From Epiperipatus broadwayi (taxonomy: Eukaryota > Onychophora > Udeonychophora > Euonychophora > Peripatidae), in the NCBI GenBank assembly GCA_028023455.1, contig JAQFVV010000027.1, forward strand, positions 10,601,845 to 10,665,844: DNA of 64,000 nucleotides, written 5' to 3'. The notes under the pieces were generated by a model. It was not told the DNA's origin and made no database searches. It saw only the letters and a list, made by a program, of their open reading frames with translations. Positions 10,988 to 23,273 of this stretch are shown in pieces. Made by a program: the position numbers and the translations under genes. Numbering within the stretch: position 1 is the first letter of the stretch; every line of letters begins with the position of its first letter.

Positions 10988-11150
10988 TAATATTTACTGA
11001 GACTATAACCTCGATAATATGCGTGTAAAAATGCGATAGTAGGGTCCTCTACAGCTGTTTTAACCGCAAGCTTGTTAAAACATCTGTAGAGGTCCCTACT
11101 ATCGCATTTTTACACGCATATTATTGAGGTTATAGCCTCGGTAAATATTA
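10988..11150. mobile_element. Foldback MITE family 1, copy 1
   Basis: Arms 10,988-11,062 and 11,075-11,150 are reverse complements with very few mismatches around a 12-base loop containing CAAGCTTG. Shared internal words (GATAGTAGGG, CTCTACAG, GCGTGTAAAAATGCG) recur at 14,809-14,960 and 41,635-41,782. The outer flank AAACGCACATTGATTACGT also recurs near the other copies, so the full element may be about 220 bp. Confidence 0.85.
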
Positions 11151-11187
11151 CAAAGTTAATTATATATAAAACTTGTAAAGAAGTAAG

Positions 11188-11774
11188 CATTAGAAAAGTT
11201 TTATTTAAGGATGCTCTTTAAAATTTTAAAAATACAATGGCAAAATCATAAATCTGTTGTCAAGCATTGGTGGCCGAGTGGTTAGCACAGCTGCCTTACA
11301 AGCAGTTGTCCTGGGTTTACTTTCCGGCCGGCGCTTTGACACATTAAAAAATCCTAAAACCGATCAATATGTTTTCCGACTTGCTGGATGGGATACTACA
11401 GCGTCCATTTTTCTCAAATCACGCCTTCATTGGATTGAATTAGTAAAATGAATGAACGATGTGAGACTTTAAAAGAGTGTTTTATGATGAATTTGGATAT
11501 AGCTTTTGTGGAGAAATAGTTGCCACCTTTATTACAAGGATTATCTCAAAGATATTCTAAAGAAGAACAATGTCAATTGATTCCATTGAGAAGATACAGT
11601 ATAGAGTCTGTATACATTTTCCAGCTACGATTAGATATGGCATTGAAATATTTCAGAAAAAAAAGTTTCCTACAAAGAATTGCAAAATATCAAATAAAAA
11701 TAAATCACCCCATCATGTTCAATATTTGTGATTCATGGATTACTTGTAGAAATGATGGGAAAACTCATTTTTAG
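11188..11774 (+). pseudogene. LINE family B, C-terminal end, split by a SINE
   Basis: The frame reads RKVLFKDAL before the SINE, then PKTDQYVFRLAGWDT and RLHWIELVK after it. This is the pattern (R-L-A-G-W, then R-L-x-W-I-G-H-V) found after the reverse transcriptase domain of many animal non-LTR elements. The same segment occurs at 44,640-44,965 and about 63,690-64,000. Frameshifts and a SINE make it non-functional. The long frame at 11,520-11,774 is its continuation (GLSQRYSKEE). Confidence 0.65.
11259..11350 (+). repeat. tRNA-derived SINE inside LINE B
   Basis: It starts GTCAAGCATTGGTGGCCGAG (box A region), has the hairpin TGCCTTACAAGCAGTTG and a decayed box B, and ends in TTTGACACATTAAAAA. 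It interrupts the LINE B frame. The flanks TTTAAAAA and ATTAAAAA may be a degenerate target duplication. Confidence 0.8.
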
Positions 11775-12029
11775 GGCAGCTTTTTTCCATGAACTTGTTA
11801 TGGCAAATCATTTACAAATGGTTGCTATATGTATATAAGTACATGGACATTTGATTAAACTTTAACACAGGCAAATATAAATTAGTGAAGATGTCTGTGT
11901 TATACATATGAAAACATTTGTGGAGATTGATGAATATCAGACAGAGGGTGGAAGATACAAAATGTAGATAATTTAAGGTTACCCCAAAAATATTCTCCTT
12001 GTGATGAAGAAGGAAAAGATCAAGTAACA

Positions 12030-13975
12030 TCTTAAAATTGTTTTGGAAAAACTTTAATTCTCAAATCAGAAGATGGTTGAAAAATGTAAATAATGTAAAT
12101 AAATTTGTTTGTAGTGATAAAAATGAGAAAAAGACGAAAGTCTTGTGGAGTTCACAGAAAAAGAAAAATTGCAGAATTATATTTGACCAACAAAAATATG
12201 CATTTAATATTGTAATATTTTTTAATCTATTCAACCCAGAAAGTGATCATCAATTAATGAGATATTAGGCGTTAATGCACAACTAGAAAGATAAATTATT
12301 AAGGCAAACAATATTAACAGTTGATATCCCAAACTTGCAGAAAGTAAATTTAAATTAGATTTTGCAAATTGTTTTAAAATATTAACAGACTTTAAAGATG
12401 ATTCAGAAATGAGTGAACTAGTAAGAAGATAAATGATACTCTATTAAGAACTACAAAAAAGATAGCTGTTACAAAAGAGTAGCAATTTTCCAGTAAATTT
12501 TCTTCTGAGACAAGACAATGTAAGTAAAAAAGAAGAAATATGGAACATTTAAAAAATGATGCATTAAAAAAATTGAATAACTAAAGTTTTGTAACATAAT
12601 ACAAAAAAAGAGTTAATAAAGATATAAAAAAATATAATTGAAAATTGGGAAAGAAAACTATAGAAGAGAATGAAAGTTTCAAAGATGTAAACAATATCTG
12701 CATTAAGAAGAAAAGATAGAGGTATTAATAAAAAGAGAGACAACATCACAAATTGTGTGGAAGGGTTATGTAAAGAATTACATAATATTAAAAAAGAATA
12801 ACACAAAGTATCTCCTAAGGTTATTATATTTTCTGATTTTCCAATATTTTAAATGAAGAAATAAGTCATGAAATTAAATCTATGAATAAAGAAAAAGCTC
12901 CAGGATATGGAGAGATTATAATTGATTTCTTAAAAGAAGCATGTGAAGAAAACAAAAATATTCTTTACAACCACAGCAGCTTCTGAATTGCCAAGTATTT
13001 TAAATGAAGAAATGAGATATGCAGCTAAATCTATGAACAAGAGAAGAGTGAGAAATGATGAAATTATTATTGAAATCATAGAAGAAGCAGATGAAGAAAT
13101 AGAAAAATTGCTAGAAAACTATATCCCAAAGATGGTTTGAAGAATGTAGAAATGATATGGTTATTCAAAACAGATGAAGAAGATATTAGAAATTGCAAAC
13201 TTATCAGCCTTCTATCATTTCTAAATAAGATTGTTAACAAGATAATTCAACTAGATAATTCAACTCATATACAGTTAGCCAAAAAATCAAGATGGCTTTA
13301 AAAGCAGTTTTAATACCCTGTATCATAACATAATATTGAGAGAAGATATAAAAAGGACCATCGGCATTTAAATTATTATTATGTTCTGGATATGTAAATT
13401 ATAAAAAAAGCAGTTAATTCTATAAATATTTCCACAGTGATAAAGTTTTGGATCATCAAAATATAGATCTGGAATGTTGTTAAATTCTGAAAATTATTTA
13501 TTAAAATGCATCCAGGGGGCATGATGCCATTAAGAAGATCAGCAGTTGAGAAGGGTGTACAAGAAAGTGATTTTATACCTCTAAATCTTTTTAAAGAATT
13601 CCTCAAAAAATAATTTGTTATTAAAATGAAAAACCAAGAAAGTAAGAGTAAATAAAAATTGTTAATGATGTAGTTATTTTTGCAAATAATAATTTAGAGC
13701 TTCAGAAAATGTTATAAGAATAAAAGTAAAAAAAAAATAAAGACAATGCTAAAGTAATGTTCAGTAGATTTTCTCAAAAGAATAAAATAAAGATTGATCA
13801 CAGTGAATTAGAAATAGTTAACAACTACAAATACCTTGGTCATATTTTTAACACAAAAACAAGGAGGATGAATGTAATCATAGAATCAAACTTGAATAGA
13901 ATGCTTTTGGTATATATCATTTAATATTAAAAGGAAATATGACTATGTCTTGAAAAGATTTTAAATAAATTTTGG
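12030..13975 (+). pseudogene. RTE-type LINE relic, copy A1
   Basis: Frameshifted pieces follow the intact-frame RTE at 51-53.6 kb in order: an endonuclease end (SDHQLMRY near 12,241), a lysine-rich linker, ILNEE..HEIKSMNKEKAPG (about 12,850-12,905), an RT start with NCKLISLLSFLNKIVNKII (about 13,190), VVIFANN in place of the catalytic FADD block (about 13,670), then KVMFSRFSQK and NNYKYLGHIFNT (about 13,750-13,855). The segment around 12,945-13,140 appears to be a second, partly duplicated copy of the ILNEE block. Many stops; the catalytic aspartates are not intact. Confidence 0.75.
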
Positions 13976-14808
13976 TAATTGTCTTGAAACTCTATTTATT
14001 ATATGTCATTCTTTTTGCTAGTCTTAAAATGTTATCACAACTATGACTTTTCAATCAATCATACAATATTCCATGTTTCTTTTTTTAATATTTGTGTACT
14101 TCTGTGATGACTATTTTTATAATATCTGTGTTTTATATTCATAAGTCAAAAGTAAAAAAAAATGTCTTTACCAAATAAATTTTGGATATGTTTTTTCATC
14201 ATATAGCACCTCTCTGAGGAGTGCTAAAGCATGAAACCATGGCCAGAGGTTTGGGGGGGTCCTGACAGAGATATTTTAAATGCTTTCTCTAGCTAAGCAT
14301 TTATCACAAAGCGTGTTGAGGAATTAGAAATCCTCATTATTTATAACACATTAAAACCTCCCTAATAAACAATCCAAACTTTTTATTACATTTGTTCCTC
14401 GAATAAAAAAAATTTGGAAATTATAATGGGAATTTTTTTATGTTAAATTAGATAAACTTCAGCTTTGATATAATCATATAACCACAAATTAAAAGATAAT
14501 GCAAACTAAATCATGTGATCTATTAATTAACAATAGTATTTGTCTTTATGTTATCCCAAAAGGCAGATGTCGCTATTTATTACAGGTTTTGTGCTCCAGA
14601 ATGCCTTAACTATTTTAACTCTTACATAACCAAATGCATAATTAGTGCAAAGCTAAATTACAAAATTTAATTTTCATATATATTGTTTTTACTTTGAATA
14701 ATATTCTAAACTATATACAGCTATTTTTCAACAAATTGAGTCCTAAAATTAATTTTTAATTTAATTAAAAGAATTTTTAAAAAATGTAAAAGTTTATAAA
14801 TTAATTTA
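13976..14808. other. No gene seen
   Basis: AT-rich sequence between the RTE relic and a MITE, without recognised features. Confidence 0.5.
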
Positions 14809-14960
14809 AGTAATATTTACTAAGGCTGTAACCTCAGGAATGTGCATGTTAAAATGTGATAGTAGGGACCTCTACAGGTCTTAACCACAAGCTTACGCCT
14901 TGGAAGAAACGAGGGAACTATCACATTTTCACGCGCACATTCTTGAGGTAAATATTACTT
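14809..14960. mobile_element. Foldback MITE family 1, copy 2 (right arm partly deleted)
   Basis: The left arm reads GGCTGTAACCTCAGGAATG, then GTGATAGTAGGGACCTCTAC. The right arm matches only from ACTATCACATTTTCACGCG onward, with GTAGAGGTCCCT lost. The loop keeps CAAGCTT as in copy 1. Confidence 0.8.
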
Positions 14961-15679
14961 ACGTAATCAATGTGTATGTGCGTTTAAATAAATTTATAAT
15001 TACAACTTTAAATTAATTTAAGAAAAAAAACTATAGTTTTGTTTTGTTTTTTAAATTGATTTATAAGTTTTACGTTTTTTAAATTTTTTTAATTATATTA
15101 AAAAGTAATTCAATAATATATTGTTAGATCAGTAAGAATAATATATATTTTTTATTTCCTAAATACATCATGTAATTATAAAAATTAATATATTTTATAT
15201 ATATATATTAAATAAAATCATTTTTAAAATTATAAAAACAACCTGAAAACAAAAAAAAAAACAAAAAAAACTTTTACATTTGTTTTTGCTTGACAAATAA
15301 AATATAAATAGCATGCCATTATTTGGTTCAAATTTAGTTTTCTTAATTTGAATTAAAGAAGTCTATATTTTGTGATAACTTCTGCCATCTCTAAATAAAA
15401 CTAAAATATATAATCTTTATTATTTAGAATTTATTGCAAGATTGCAATTGAATTTCTGGCATATAGATAGTTCAAACGCTGTCCATAATTTGGTGAATTT
15501 AATTGCAAGTGTCATTCTGACATAATATAGAATTTTCTAGAAAAAAACCATATTAGTAGTTGTCTAATTATATCATAGGTGAAAATTTTATCTAATTTAA
15601 TATATGAAATAATTTCATTATAATTTTAATTTTTACATATTAATATTACAAAAATCTGCAATATATATATATATGTAAC
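14961..15679. other. Gene-free, extremely A/T-rich
   Basis: Homopolymer runs and TA repeats; no features recognised. Confidence 0.5.
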
Positions 15680-16990
15680 AATAATCAACCCTTAACCTAT
15701 CAACAATCTCAACTTGTAGTCAAGGCAATTTCCTTTAACAATAAAGATGGTACCAAGTTTATCTATGGTCTGATATGTTTATATAGAACTCATGTTTGCA
15801 ATTTGAATAAGGACTTTGGGATTATAATGCAAAGCAATTTAAACAAACCTCATTAATCAGGTAAATATAACCTGTTCTGAAAGCAGACTAATAAATAGTC
15901 AATTATAATTTCCAGATTCTGAAGGCAGACTAATAAATAGTCATTTATAACTTGCAAAGTCCATATAAAGTATATATTTACTAAGAAAATAAAGCTAATT
16001 ACTCAAGGCTTTAATAAATGTAGATAATAACAATCAATCCTTAAGCTATCAATAATCTCAAAACTATAATCTGCTTTCAGAACAGGTTATATTTGCCTGA
16101 TTAATGTGGTTTAAACTTCTTTGCAGTATTAATCTTAAATTCCTTGGCTTAGTTGCAATTTTTAGTGTCTATATAATATATCAGACCATAGATAATGGTG
16201 GTAATATCTTTATTGTTAAAGGAGGTTGGCTTGACTACAGGTTGAGATTGTTGATAGCTTAAGGGTTGATTTTTATTATCTACATTTATAAATCTATTAA
16301 AGCTTTGAGTAATTGGCTTTATTGTCTTAGTAAATATATACTTTTTATAAACTTTGGAAGTTATAAATGACTATTTATTAGTCTGATTTCATAATCTGGA
16401 AATTATAATTGTCTATATTTATTAGTCTGCTTTAAGAAAATGTTACATTTGCCTGATTAATGAGGTTTGTTTAATCTACTTTGCATTATTAATCTTAAAC
16501 TCCTTATCAAGTTGCAATTTTTAGTGTCTTTATAAAAGTATCATACCATAAATAAAGGTGATACCACCTTTATTGTTAAAGGCAGTTAGTTGCCTTGATT
16601 ACAAGTTGAGATTGTTGATATCTTAAGAAGTAAATGTTATCATCTATAGTTATAAACCTATTAAAGCCTTAAGTAAGTAATTGGCTTTTCGGACAGATTC
16701 TATTTGCCTGATTAATGAAGTTTGCTTAAACTTCTTTACATTATTAATCTCAATAACCTTGATCAAGTTGTAATCTTTAGTATCTTTATAAACATATAAA
16801 ACCATAGATAAAGATGTTACCACCTTTGTTGTTAAAGGAGGTTGCCTTGACTACATGTTGAGGTTGATAATAGCTTAAGGGTTGATCATTATCATCTACA
16901 TTTACAAACCTATTAAAACCTTGAGTAATTGTCTTTTATTGTCATAGTAAATATAACTTTATATGGAATTTGGAAGCTAGAAATGACTAT
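15680..16990. repeat. Cluster of ~260-360-bp repeats with one inverted unit
   Basis: One unit (15,680-16,063) is the reverse complement of the following unit (16,064 on), forming a large palindrome. Two more forward units follow. The marker TTTGCCTGATTAATG recurs near 16,093, 16,449 and 16,706. Other shared words are TTTATTGTTAAAGG, GTTGAGATTGTTGATA, and GACTATTTATTAGTC. No ORF and no clear ribozyme motif. The layout (one inverted, several direct) resembles the hammerhead repeats at 7.6 and 33.6 kb. Confidence 0.8.
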
Positions 16991-17032
16991 TTATTAGTCA
17001 GCTTGATACTTATGTATTAGTCCTGTGACACG

Positions 17033-17222
17033 GAGCATGTATTAGACATGCTGCCCCTTTTCACATTCATATAAATCTGCTGAAAACTTTCTTATCTTGT
17101 GATCTGACCAAAATAACTTGTACATGGATCTTGTACATGATATTTTTCACAAGATTTACAAAATTATTGGCAGCTTGAATACATATGTAAAAAGGGGCAG
17201 CATGTCTAATACATGCTCCATG
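17033..17222. repeat. Inverted repeat, 35-bp arms
   Basis: GGAGCATGTATTAGACATGC plus CTGCCCCTTTT (17,033-17,067) is repeated as its reverse complement at 17,186-17,222, around a ~118-base spacer. Confidence 0.85.
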
Positions 17223-17339
17223 TTGCTTATGATTAAAAATACTACTTTCATACAAAAAATATAAACAATTTGGAGCTTAATTTAGCAAAAAAAAACAACC
17301 AATCTTTAAAATTACTTTTTTAACAGTAGTTTAATGGCA

Positions 17340-17635
17340 AGATGCTATTATACAAAATGTCAAAAATGTTATTTTGCCATACAAAAATATATATGACTTT
17401 CACAGGAAAAATATAAAATACAATGTGGAATATAAATTAATAACAGTATTAAACATATAAAATTTGACCAAAAAATAGACATTAAACAGTAATTTTTTAA
17501 GCAATCAATACAAGACACCATTATACAAAAAGTCAAAAATGTTATTTTGTTATACAGAAATATATATGACTTTTTTACCAGGAAAAATATAAAATAAGTT
17601 GGGGAATGTAAATTAATAACAGTATTAAACATGTA
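17340..17635. repeat. ~174-bp tandem duplication
   Basis: ATTATACAAAA(A)TGTCAAAAATG starts two blocks at 17,346 and 17,520. They share ATATATATGACTTT and AATTAATAACAGTATTAAAC. Confidence 0.85.
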
Positions 17636-18107
17636 GACATTTATAACAATACTAAAAATATGAATTTACCATAAAATTTCTAAATTATAAAAATTGTCTA
17701 AAATATTTTTAAAAGCATAAAATATATGACATTTATTTGAAATATATACATTTACATGAAAATGTATAAAATTTATACCAGTACTAAAGATATGACATGC
17801 CATAATGGATAAAACAATGACTAAATTACAAAAATTGGTTACAATATTAAATATATATATACACATTGTTACTTATCATGTAATATATAACAATGAATAA
17901 TCCATTGCCATCTTTATGACATTTATGCCATATAAAATTCGGCCAAATATAAATCCAGGTGTTACCATGATATTCGTTGCTGTTGCTTATTATGCCATTT
18001 CACTAAACCCCAAAGTCTTTTGATGTTTTGGGAAAGTACAGTTATTTACTCACTTAAAATCAAATAAATTAAGCATCAATGAAATTTAAAATGGACAATA
18101 ACTATAA

Positions 18108-18350
18108 AGAAAAAATGCAATGCAAGTGAAATCAAGCTGTTGTCAGAATAAAATCTTGACCAAAAATTGGACAAAAAAAAAAGGTTCTTGGAAAGAAAAA
18201 AAATTGTTTTCTTACCAGATCGAATAAAAAACATGTCCAAAAAGTGCAATGAAATTGAAATCAAGCTATTGCCAGAATGAAATCTTAAATAAAAACTGGG
18301 CAAAAAAAATTGGTTTTGGGAAAAAAAATTCTTTTATCAGATCAGAAATA
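18108..18350. repeat. ~129-bp tandem duplication
   Basis: GAAATCAAGCT recurs at 18,128 and 18,257. The blocks share CAGAAT(A/G)AAATCTT, a G/A-rich middle and ATCAGATC/ACCAGATC. The frame on the minus strand here is an effect of the duplication. Confidence 0.8.
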
Positions 18351-18589
18351 GGATAAAAACACTTTTTAAGATGAGATTATACTTACTTGGATATAAGAAA
18401 AAGGGTGTATATGTTAACATCAGATGCAGTAGTCACTTGAAAATTGTCCTGATGGGATACATAATGAGATTCAACATACTGTCTGTAGTAATGTTTACAT
18501 CAATGTTACACACAGACATGTGAGTTAGTGATTATTTCTTGGTTTGTAAGGTTAGTTTTACAGACTATACAAATCTGACCATTACAATA

Positions 18590-19015
18590 TAAACATATCC
18601 AACCATAGATAAAGGTATATCACCTTTATTGTTAAAGGAGGTTGCCTTGACTACCAATTGAGATTGTTGATAGCTTAAGGGTTGATTGTTCTCATCTACA
18701 TTTATAAACCTATTAAAACTTTGATTAATTGGCTTTATTGTCTTAATAAATATATACTTTATATAAAATTTGGAAGTTATATAAATAACTATTTATTAGT
18801 CTGCTTTCAAAAGAGGCTATATTTACCTTATTAATGAGGCTTGTTTAAAGTTCTTTACATTATTAATCTTAAACTCCTTGGTCAAATTGCAATCTTTAGT
18901 ATCATACCACCTTTATTGCTAAAGAAGGTTGCCTTGATTACAAGTTGAGATTGTTGATAGCTTATAAACTTATTAAAGTCTTAAGTAATTGGCTTTATTG
19001 TCTTAGTGTATATAT
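18590..19015 (+). repeat. Further copies of the 15.7-17 kb repeat family
   Basis: TTTATTGTTAAAGGAGGTTG, GAGATTGTTGATAGCTTA and the marker TTTACCTTATTAATGAGGC show two more diverged forward units of the same family. Confidence 0.75.
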
Positions 19016-19036
19016 ATATATATATATATATACAAG

Positions 19037-19055
19037 TAATCAATAATAATTTAAG

Positions 19056-19086
<31 letters not shown>

Positions 19087-19104
19087 CTTAAATTATTATT
19101 GATT
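19037..19104. repeat. Perfect hairpin with (TA)n loop
   Basis: AATCAATAATAATTTAAGAT, a TA run and the reverse complement ATCTTAAATTATTATTGATT form a cruciform-prone palindrome. Confidence 0.9.
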
Positions 19105-19119
19105 CACTTCAAAATAAAG

Positions 19120-20595
19120 ATCTCTACAAATTTAATGCAATGTCTCTGATCGATGACTTCTTCACATGATACTAATAAGCTTCATTATTTCATCATCCTC
19201 ACATATAGACAAAATCATTTTACATTCTTTTTGGGTTTCAACTGGCTACTTATTATCATCTTTTTTTAAAATATGTCTAACCCAATTCCATTTTAATCTC
19301 TTAATTTTTTCATGATGTCTGTTTGTTTTCTTACTTATATAATTCACTTTTGATCTCTTCTCACTGCTTCAAAAATAAATCTCTTCATATTCATTGAATG
19401 TTCCAATGTTCTGTATTGTTCTTCTCTTAAAAGTGTACAAGTTTCTGATCCATAAGTAAGAATTGTAAAATACATGTACTAAAAACTTTCCTTTTCAAAC
19501 ACATAAGCATATTTTACTTTATAGCAGGTTATTTCTACTAACAGCACTTCATTCAAGAGTAATTTTATAATTAATTTTGTCTATTGTGTTTCCAAATGTG
19601 TTAATAATATGACCAAGGTATTTGTAGTTGTTAACTTCATCTAATTCATCATTATCAATCTTTATTTCTTTTTCTGTGAAAATCCATGGAACATTGCTTT
19701 GTCTTTTAAGTATTTGTCTTTAGTCCTATTTTTTTACTTTCATCTGATAACTCTTGCAACATTTTTAAGCTTTGAGACATTATTTAAAATAATAATCACA
19801 CCATATACAAAATCTAAATAATTTAAATAATCTCTATTTACTTTTACTTCCTAAATTTTCATTTTACTATACAAAATACTTCATGTAAAATGGTTATAAA
19901 AAGTTTTTGGAGATATGGAATTCTCCTATCATATACTCTTCTTAATGTTAGTCTTAATATCATCATACATTCTAATCACTGCCATTGCATTTTTATAACT
20001 ATTCTTCAGAAATTCTGAATTCATATCTTGATTGTCCAAAACTTTATACATCATGGAATTTTTTATAGAATCATATGCTTTGTTATAATCTATAAATACA
20101 AAACATAATAGTAACTCATATTCATTGGTCCTTTCTATACCTCTCTCAATACATGCATGTGATTTATTATGCCAAAATCACTTTTAAATTCAGCTGTATT
20201 TTTGACTCTTAATACACTCATGTGATTTATTGTTCCAAAGTCACTTTCAAATCCAGCTTGAACTTTTGATTGGTTTAAATCCAAAATTTGCTGAAGACAA
20301 ATTACAATTATCTTAGTAGATATTTTATACACAACTGATAATATTTTCTAATATTTTTTAACAATTTCTCTTCATTAATATTACTGCATTTTCCTAATAG
20401 ACCGAGACATCTTTTTCATTCAGACATTTGTATACAGTTTTATCAACATTTTTTAAATATTTTTTCATCTGCTCCCTTTAAAATATCAATAATAATAATA
20501 CCATTTTCTTCTGGAACATTTCTCTTCTTCATAGATTTAATTGCATGTCTCACTTCTTCATTCAAAATGTTTGGCCTATTACTTAGTGTTAAACA
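19120..20595 (-). pseudogene. RTE-type LINE relic, copy A2
   Basis: Read on the minus strand, it parallels the intact frame at 51,223-52,725 from its N-terminal ILNEEVRHAIK-like start (about 20,570) to the ends around 19,130. Cognates of the KYLGH, KVMF and CVLPVLTYGSETW segments are visible with many frameshifts. It contains a 63-bp tandem duplication (20,156-20,218 and 20,219-20,281). No intact catalytic block. Confidence 0.75.
20156..20281. repeat. 63-bp tandem duplication within RTE relic A2
   Basis: CATGTGATTTATT begins both 63-bp blocks; they share AATC(A)CTTT(T/C)AAAT(T/C)CAGCT. It lies in the part encoding the RT segment before the first catalytic motif. Confidence 0.8.
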
Positions 20596-20729
20596 CTACT
20601 TGATCTCTTACGCTTCTTAGTATAGGATAAATAAACTGTAATAATTTTCTAGTTTTTATTTCTTTTGAAAAATAAGTGCATTTACAAATAAAATTTGTAC
20701 CAGTTATAAACATTTACATAGATAGATAT

Positions 20730-20836
20730 ATTGTAATAAACTAAAGATTAGCCTTTCAAACTAATGTACATGCACTTTTTATGAATGTACGCATGTACGT
20801 TAGCTTGAAAGGCTAATCTTTAGTTTATTACAATTT
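20730..20836. mobile_element. Foldback MITE family 2, copy 1
   Basis: Arms TTGTAATAAACTAAAGATTA and its reverse complement enclose GCCTTTCAAACTAATGTACATGC. The outer arms match those of the next element (20,928-21,230). Confidence 0.85.
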
Positions 20837-20927
20837 ATAAACATAGTGCTATATAAATAAATGCCTCATTTACATAGATAGATATATGTAAATGAGATAT
20901 TTATTTTATATAGTGTGATTTTTTGAA

Positions 20928-21230
20928 TTGTAATAAACTAATAATCAGCTTTTTAAGCTAATGCACATGCGCTTTGTGAATCTTAACAATAAATGAATAC
21001 TCTCATTTTCCAAGACAAGATAAAGTCTTTGTGAAAGAATAGAATGAATCCACCTATTCTTTCAACCCAAACGTTTAAGTACTTAAGATTTGCCCATATC
21101 TAAATGTTTGGGTTGAAAGAATAGGTGGATTCATTTCTATTCTTTCACAAAGACTTTATCTAATATTGGAAAATGAGAGTATTCATTTATTGTTAAGATC
21201 CACAGCTTAAAAAGCTGATTATTAGTTTAT
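20928..21230. mobile_element. Foldback MITE family 2, copy 2 (longer)
   Basis: The ends TTGTAATAAACTAATAATCA and ...TGATTATTAGTTTAT are inverted. The arms extend inward almost to the centre near 21,080 (AATAGGTGGATTCATT on both sides), giving a ~300-base near-perfect hairpin. Confidence 0.85.
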
Positions 21231-22636
21231 AGATAGATATAGTGATTAATGAATAAATATAAGAAACAATAGTTTAATCTGTATAACTTGACATAACCAT
21301 GGAAACAAATGTGAAATAATAATTAATGAACAACCAATAAACACTATGTTAACATTTGGAAACAATTTTCAAAATAATGTTACATATTACACATTCTAGT
21401 TCAGAAAAAAAGCCTAATGGCTTTGCAGATGAGGAGTTTGTAAGAAGTTTGAGGCCAGAATTGGGAGTGCTAAAGTTGATCCTGTGTCAATCCCCAAGTT
21501 GAATTCTCTACAACTGCATTAAACCATGGAAATCTCTAGTTGGATTTATAAGTCTTTATTTTTTTGTTTATATATATATATAGGAAGTTTATCAGTTAGA
21601 TGGTGACTTTAAAAAAATTGTTATTGTGGTTAGAAGTAAAAACTCAAAAGCTATTCAGCACTATACATTTTTTACTTTTTATGCATAAAGTAAATGATCT
21701 CTAAAATGCTACCAAAGATATTAATTTAATTGAAATTAATTAAAATTACAGAAACTCATGATTATAGTTGTTAATAGTAACTGATCTATAGCCAGTAACA
21801 ATTCTTATTATTGAGAGTTTATTCATCAGATAATAATAGTAATATAAAAAGTTATTCAATGTGGTTCACAAGGTCAAAAATTATATGACACCACAAAACT
21901 TGCTTTTTTTTTAAATATAAAAAAATGATATAATCAATAAACACCCACATAGTTATATTCTAGATAATTGATAATTATATTCTAGATAATTGGGAGTTCC
22001 ATTTTTTTACAAACCTTATATTCAAATCACAAATGATAATAAATGTATAGTTGTTGCATTGGGAATTTATAAAAAGTTTAAGAACTAGAAGCCTTTGGAT
22101 CTATGGCACAAATTTTAAGACCCAGAATCTGACCCTCAACCATATACCAAGGTAGAAAAGGTATTCATTATTGACCATATATATAAAGATGTTGTTTACC
22201 TTGTAAAATGCAGTAGGTGTAAAAAACCAAGGCCTTAACACTTTCTAAGATATATTATAGCAAATGTTAATAAGTCAGATAATTGTCACTGGTAATTGAT
22301 ATTTTAACAATATATAATATGATTTTTTTTATAAGTAGATAAAGTAAATCCTATAAATTTATAGGTCACATGTCATGATGTTTTTTATTTATTTCATATG
22401 TGTGTGTAAAAGTTGATGACTGTCAAAAGCAATTATATATGTTATATAATATACCCAAATTTATAAGATTAAAGTACCAGGGAAATTAGTAAATACACTG
22501 ACGTCTTTCAAATTGTGTTCTAAATTTTGATTATCATTAATATTATGCTTGAAGGGCTTGATATATTGGTACATTATGACGTCAGAATTGTTATTGTTAT
22601 CATTAAAGAAACTAAATTAAAAGTTGTCATCGTCTC
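21231..22636. other. No gene seen
   Basis: AT-rich sequence without recognised coding or repeat structure, apart from short TA and T runs. Confidence 0.5.
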
Positions 22637-22690
22637 CTTCTTGTTCTTCTTATTATTATTATCATCGACATCATCATCATCATTAATTTA
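22637..22690. repeat. (TTC/TTA/TCA)n trinucleotide microsatellite
   Basis: TTCTTCTTATTATTATTATC and CATCATCATCATCATT. The polar or hydrophobic runs in translated frames here are repeat artefacts. Confidence 0.9.
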
Positions 22691-22712
22691 TTTTGATTGT
22701 CATTTACATAAA

Positions 22713-22802
22713 TATTTTTGGTGTGAGGAGTAAATGAATAATCTTTTCTTTGAAAAGTATTTTTGGTCTGAGGAGTAAATGAATAATCTTTTCTTTGAAA
22801 AG
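22713..22802. repeat. 45-bp perfect tandem duplication
   Basis: TATTTTTGGTGTGAGGAGTA starts at 22,713; the same block with one change recurs at 22,758. Confidence 0.9.
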
Positions 22803-22899
22803 TATGAGTCCTTAAGATTTTAGTTGTGAACGTTTTTAGTATACATAAAATACAAATTAATAGTGCGATTAAGTCAAATAATTTTTTACTTAGGGGAAA

Positions 22900-23190
22900 T
22901 ATATATATTCTAGCACGTGTGCGTGTGCGGCGCGACTGTTCCCAAAAGCTATAAAGTGTTATTACAAAATAGATAAATAAAAACAAACGAGCTGAGCGCT
23001 TTCAAAGGATCTTGCCTTCATAATCATAGCTTGCTAATACGTATAATGATATGCAAATATGCTAATTTCATTTCTTCGATAAAGTATAGCACGTGTCCTT
23101 CCTGTTTATGGCGTCTTTGTCTCGTGAGATGAAGAAGGCCTCTTTAACTTTTCTTTTAAGGTCATGTCTTAATAGTAAATTATTTGTGGT
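22900..23190 (-). pseudogene. Penelope-like element, 3' end with C-terminus of GIY-YIG domain
   Basis: On the minus strand, LKRKVKEAFFISRDKDAINR then KDTCYTLSKK and a stop (about 23,190-23,069). This matches the end of the GIY-YIG protein at 26,906 (RVKEACCIISDVHAMNKRET...AISRKW) and the one near 59.5 kb. Its 3' tail shares TTTGCATA and CTTTGAAAGCGCT with the tail after 26,906. The RT and the front half of the nuclease are missing, so it is a 5'-truncated copy. Confidence 0.65.
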
Positions 23191-23273
23191 ATTATTTTTT
23201 TCCAATATTAATTTTTATTCACAATTAAGATTTTATTTCGAATATTATTTTGTTTGTGTTGCTATTTCTTTTT

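Noticed and set aside
17369-18303. Several hydrophobic minus-strand frames
   Set aside because: Low-complexity translation of A/T-rich tandem duplications.
22627-22986. 119-residue frame with Arg/Thr and Met runs
   Set aside because: It reads a microsatellite and the 45-bp tandem duplication; no motif.
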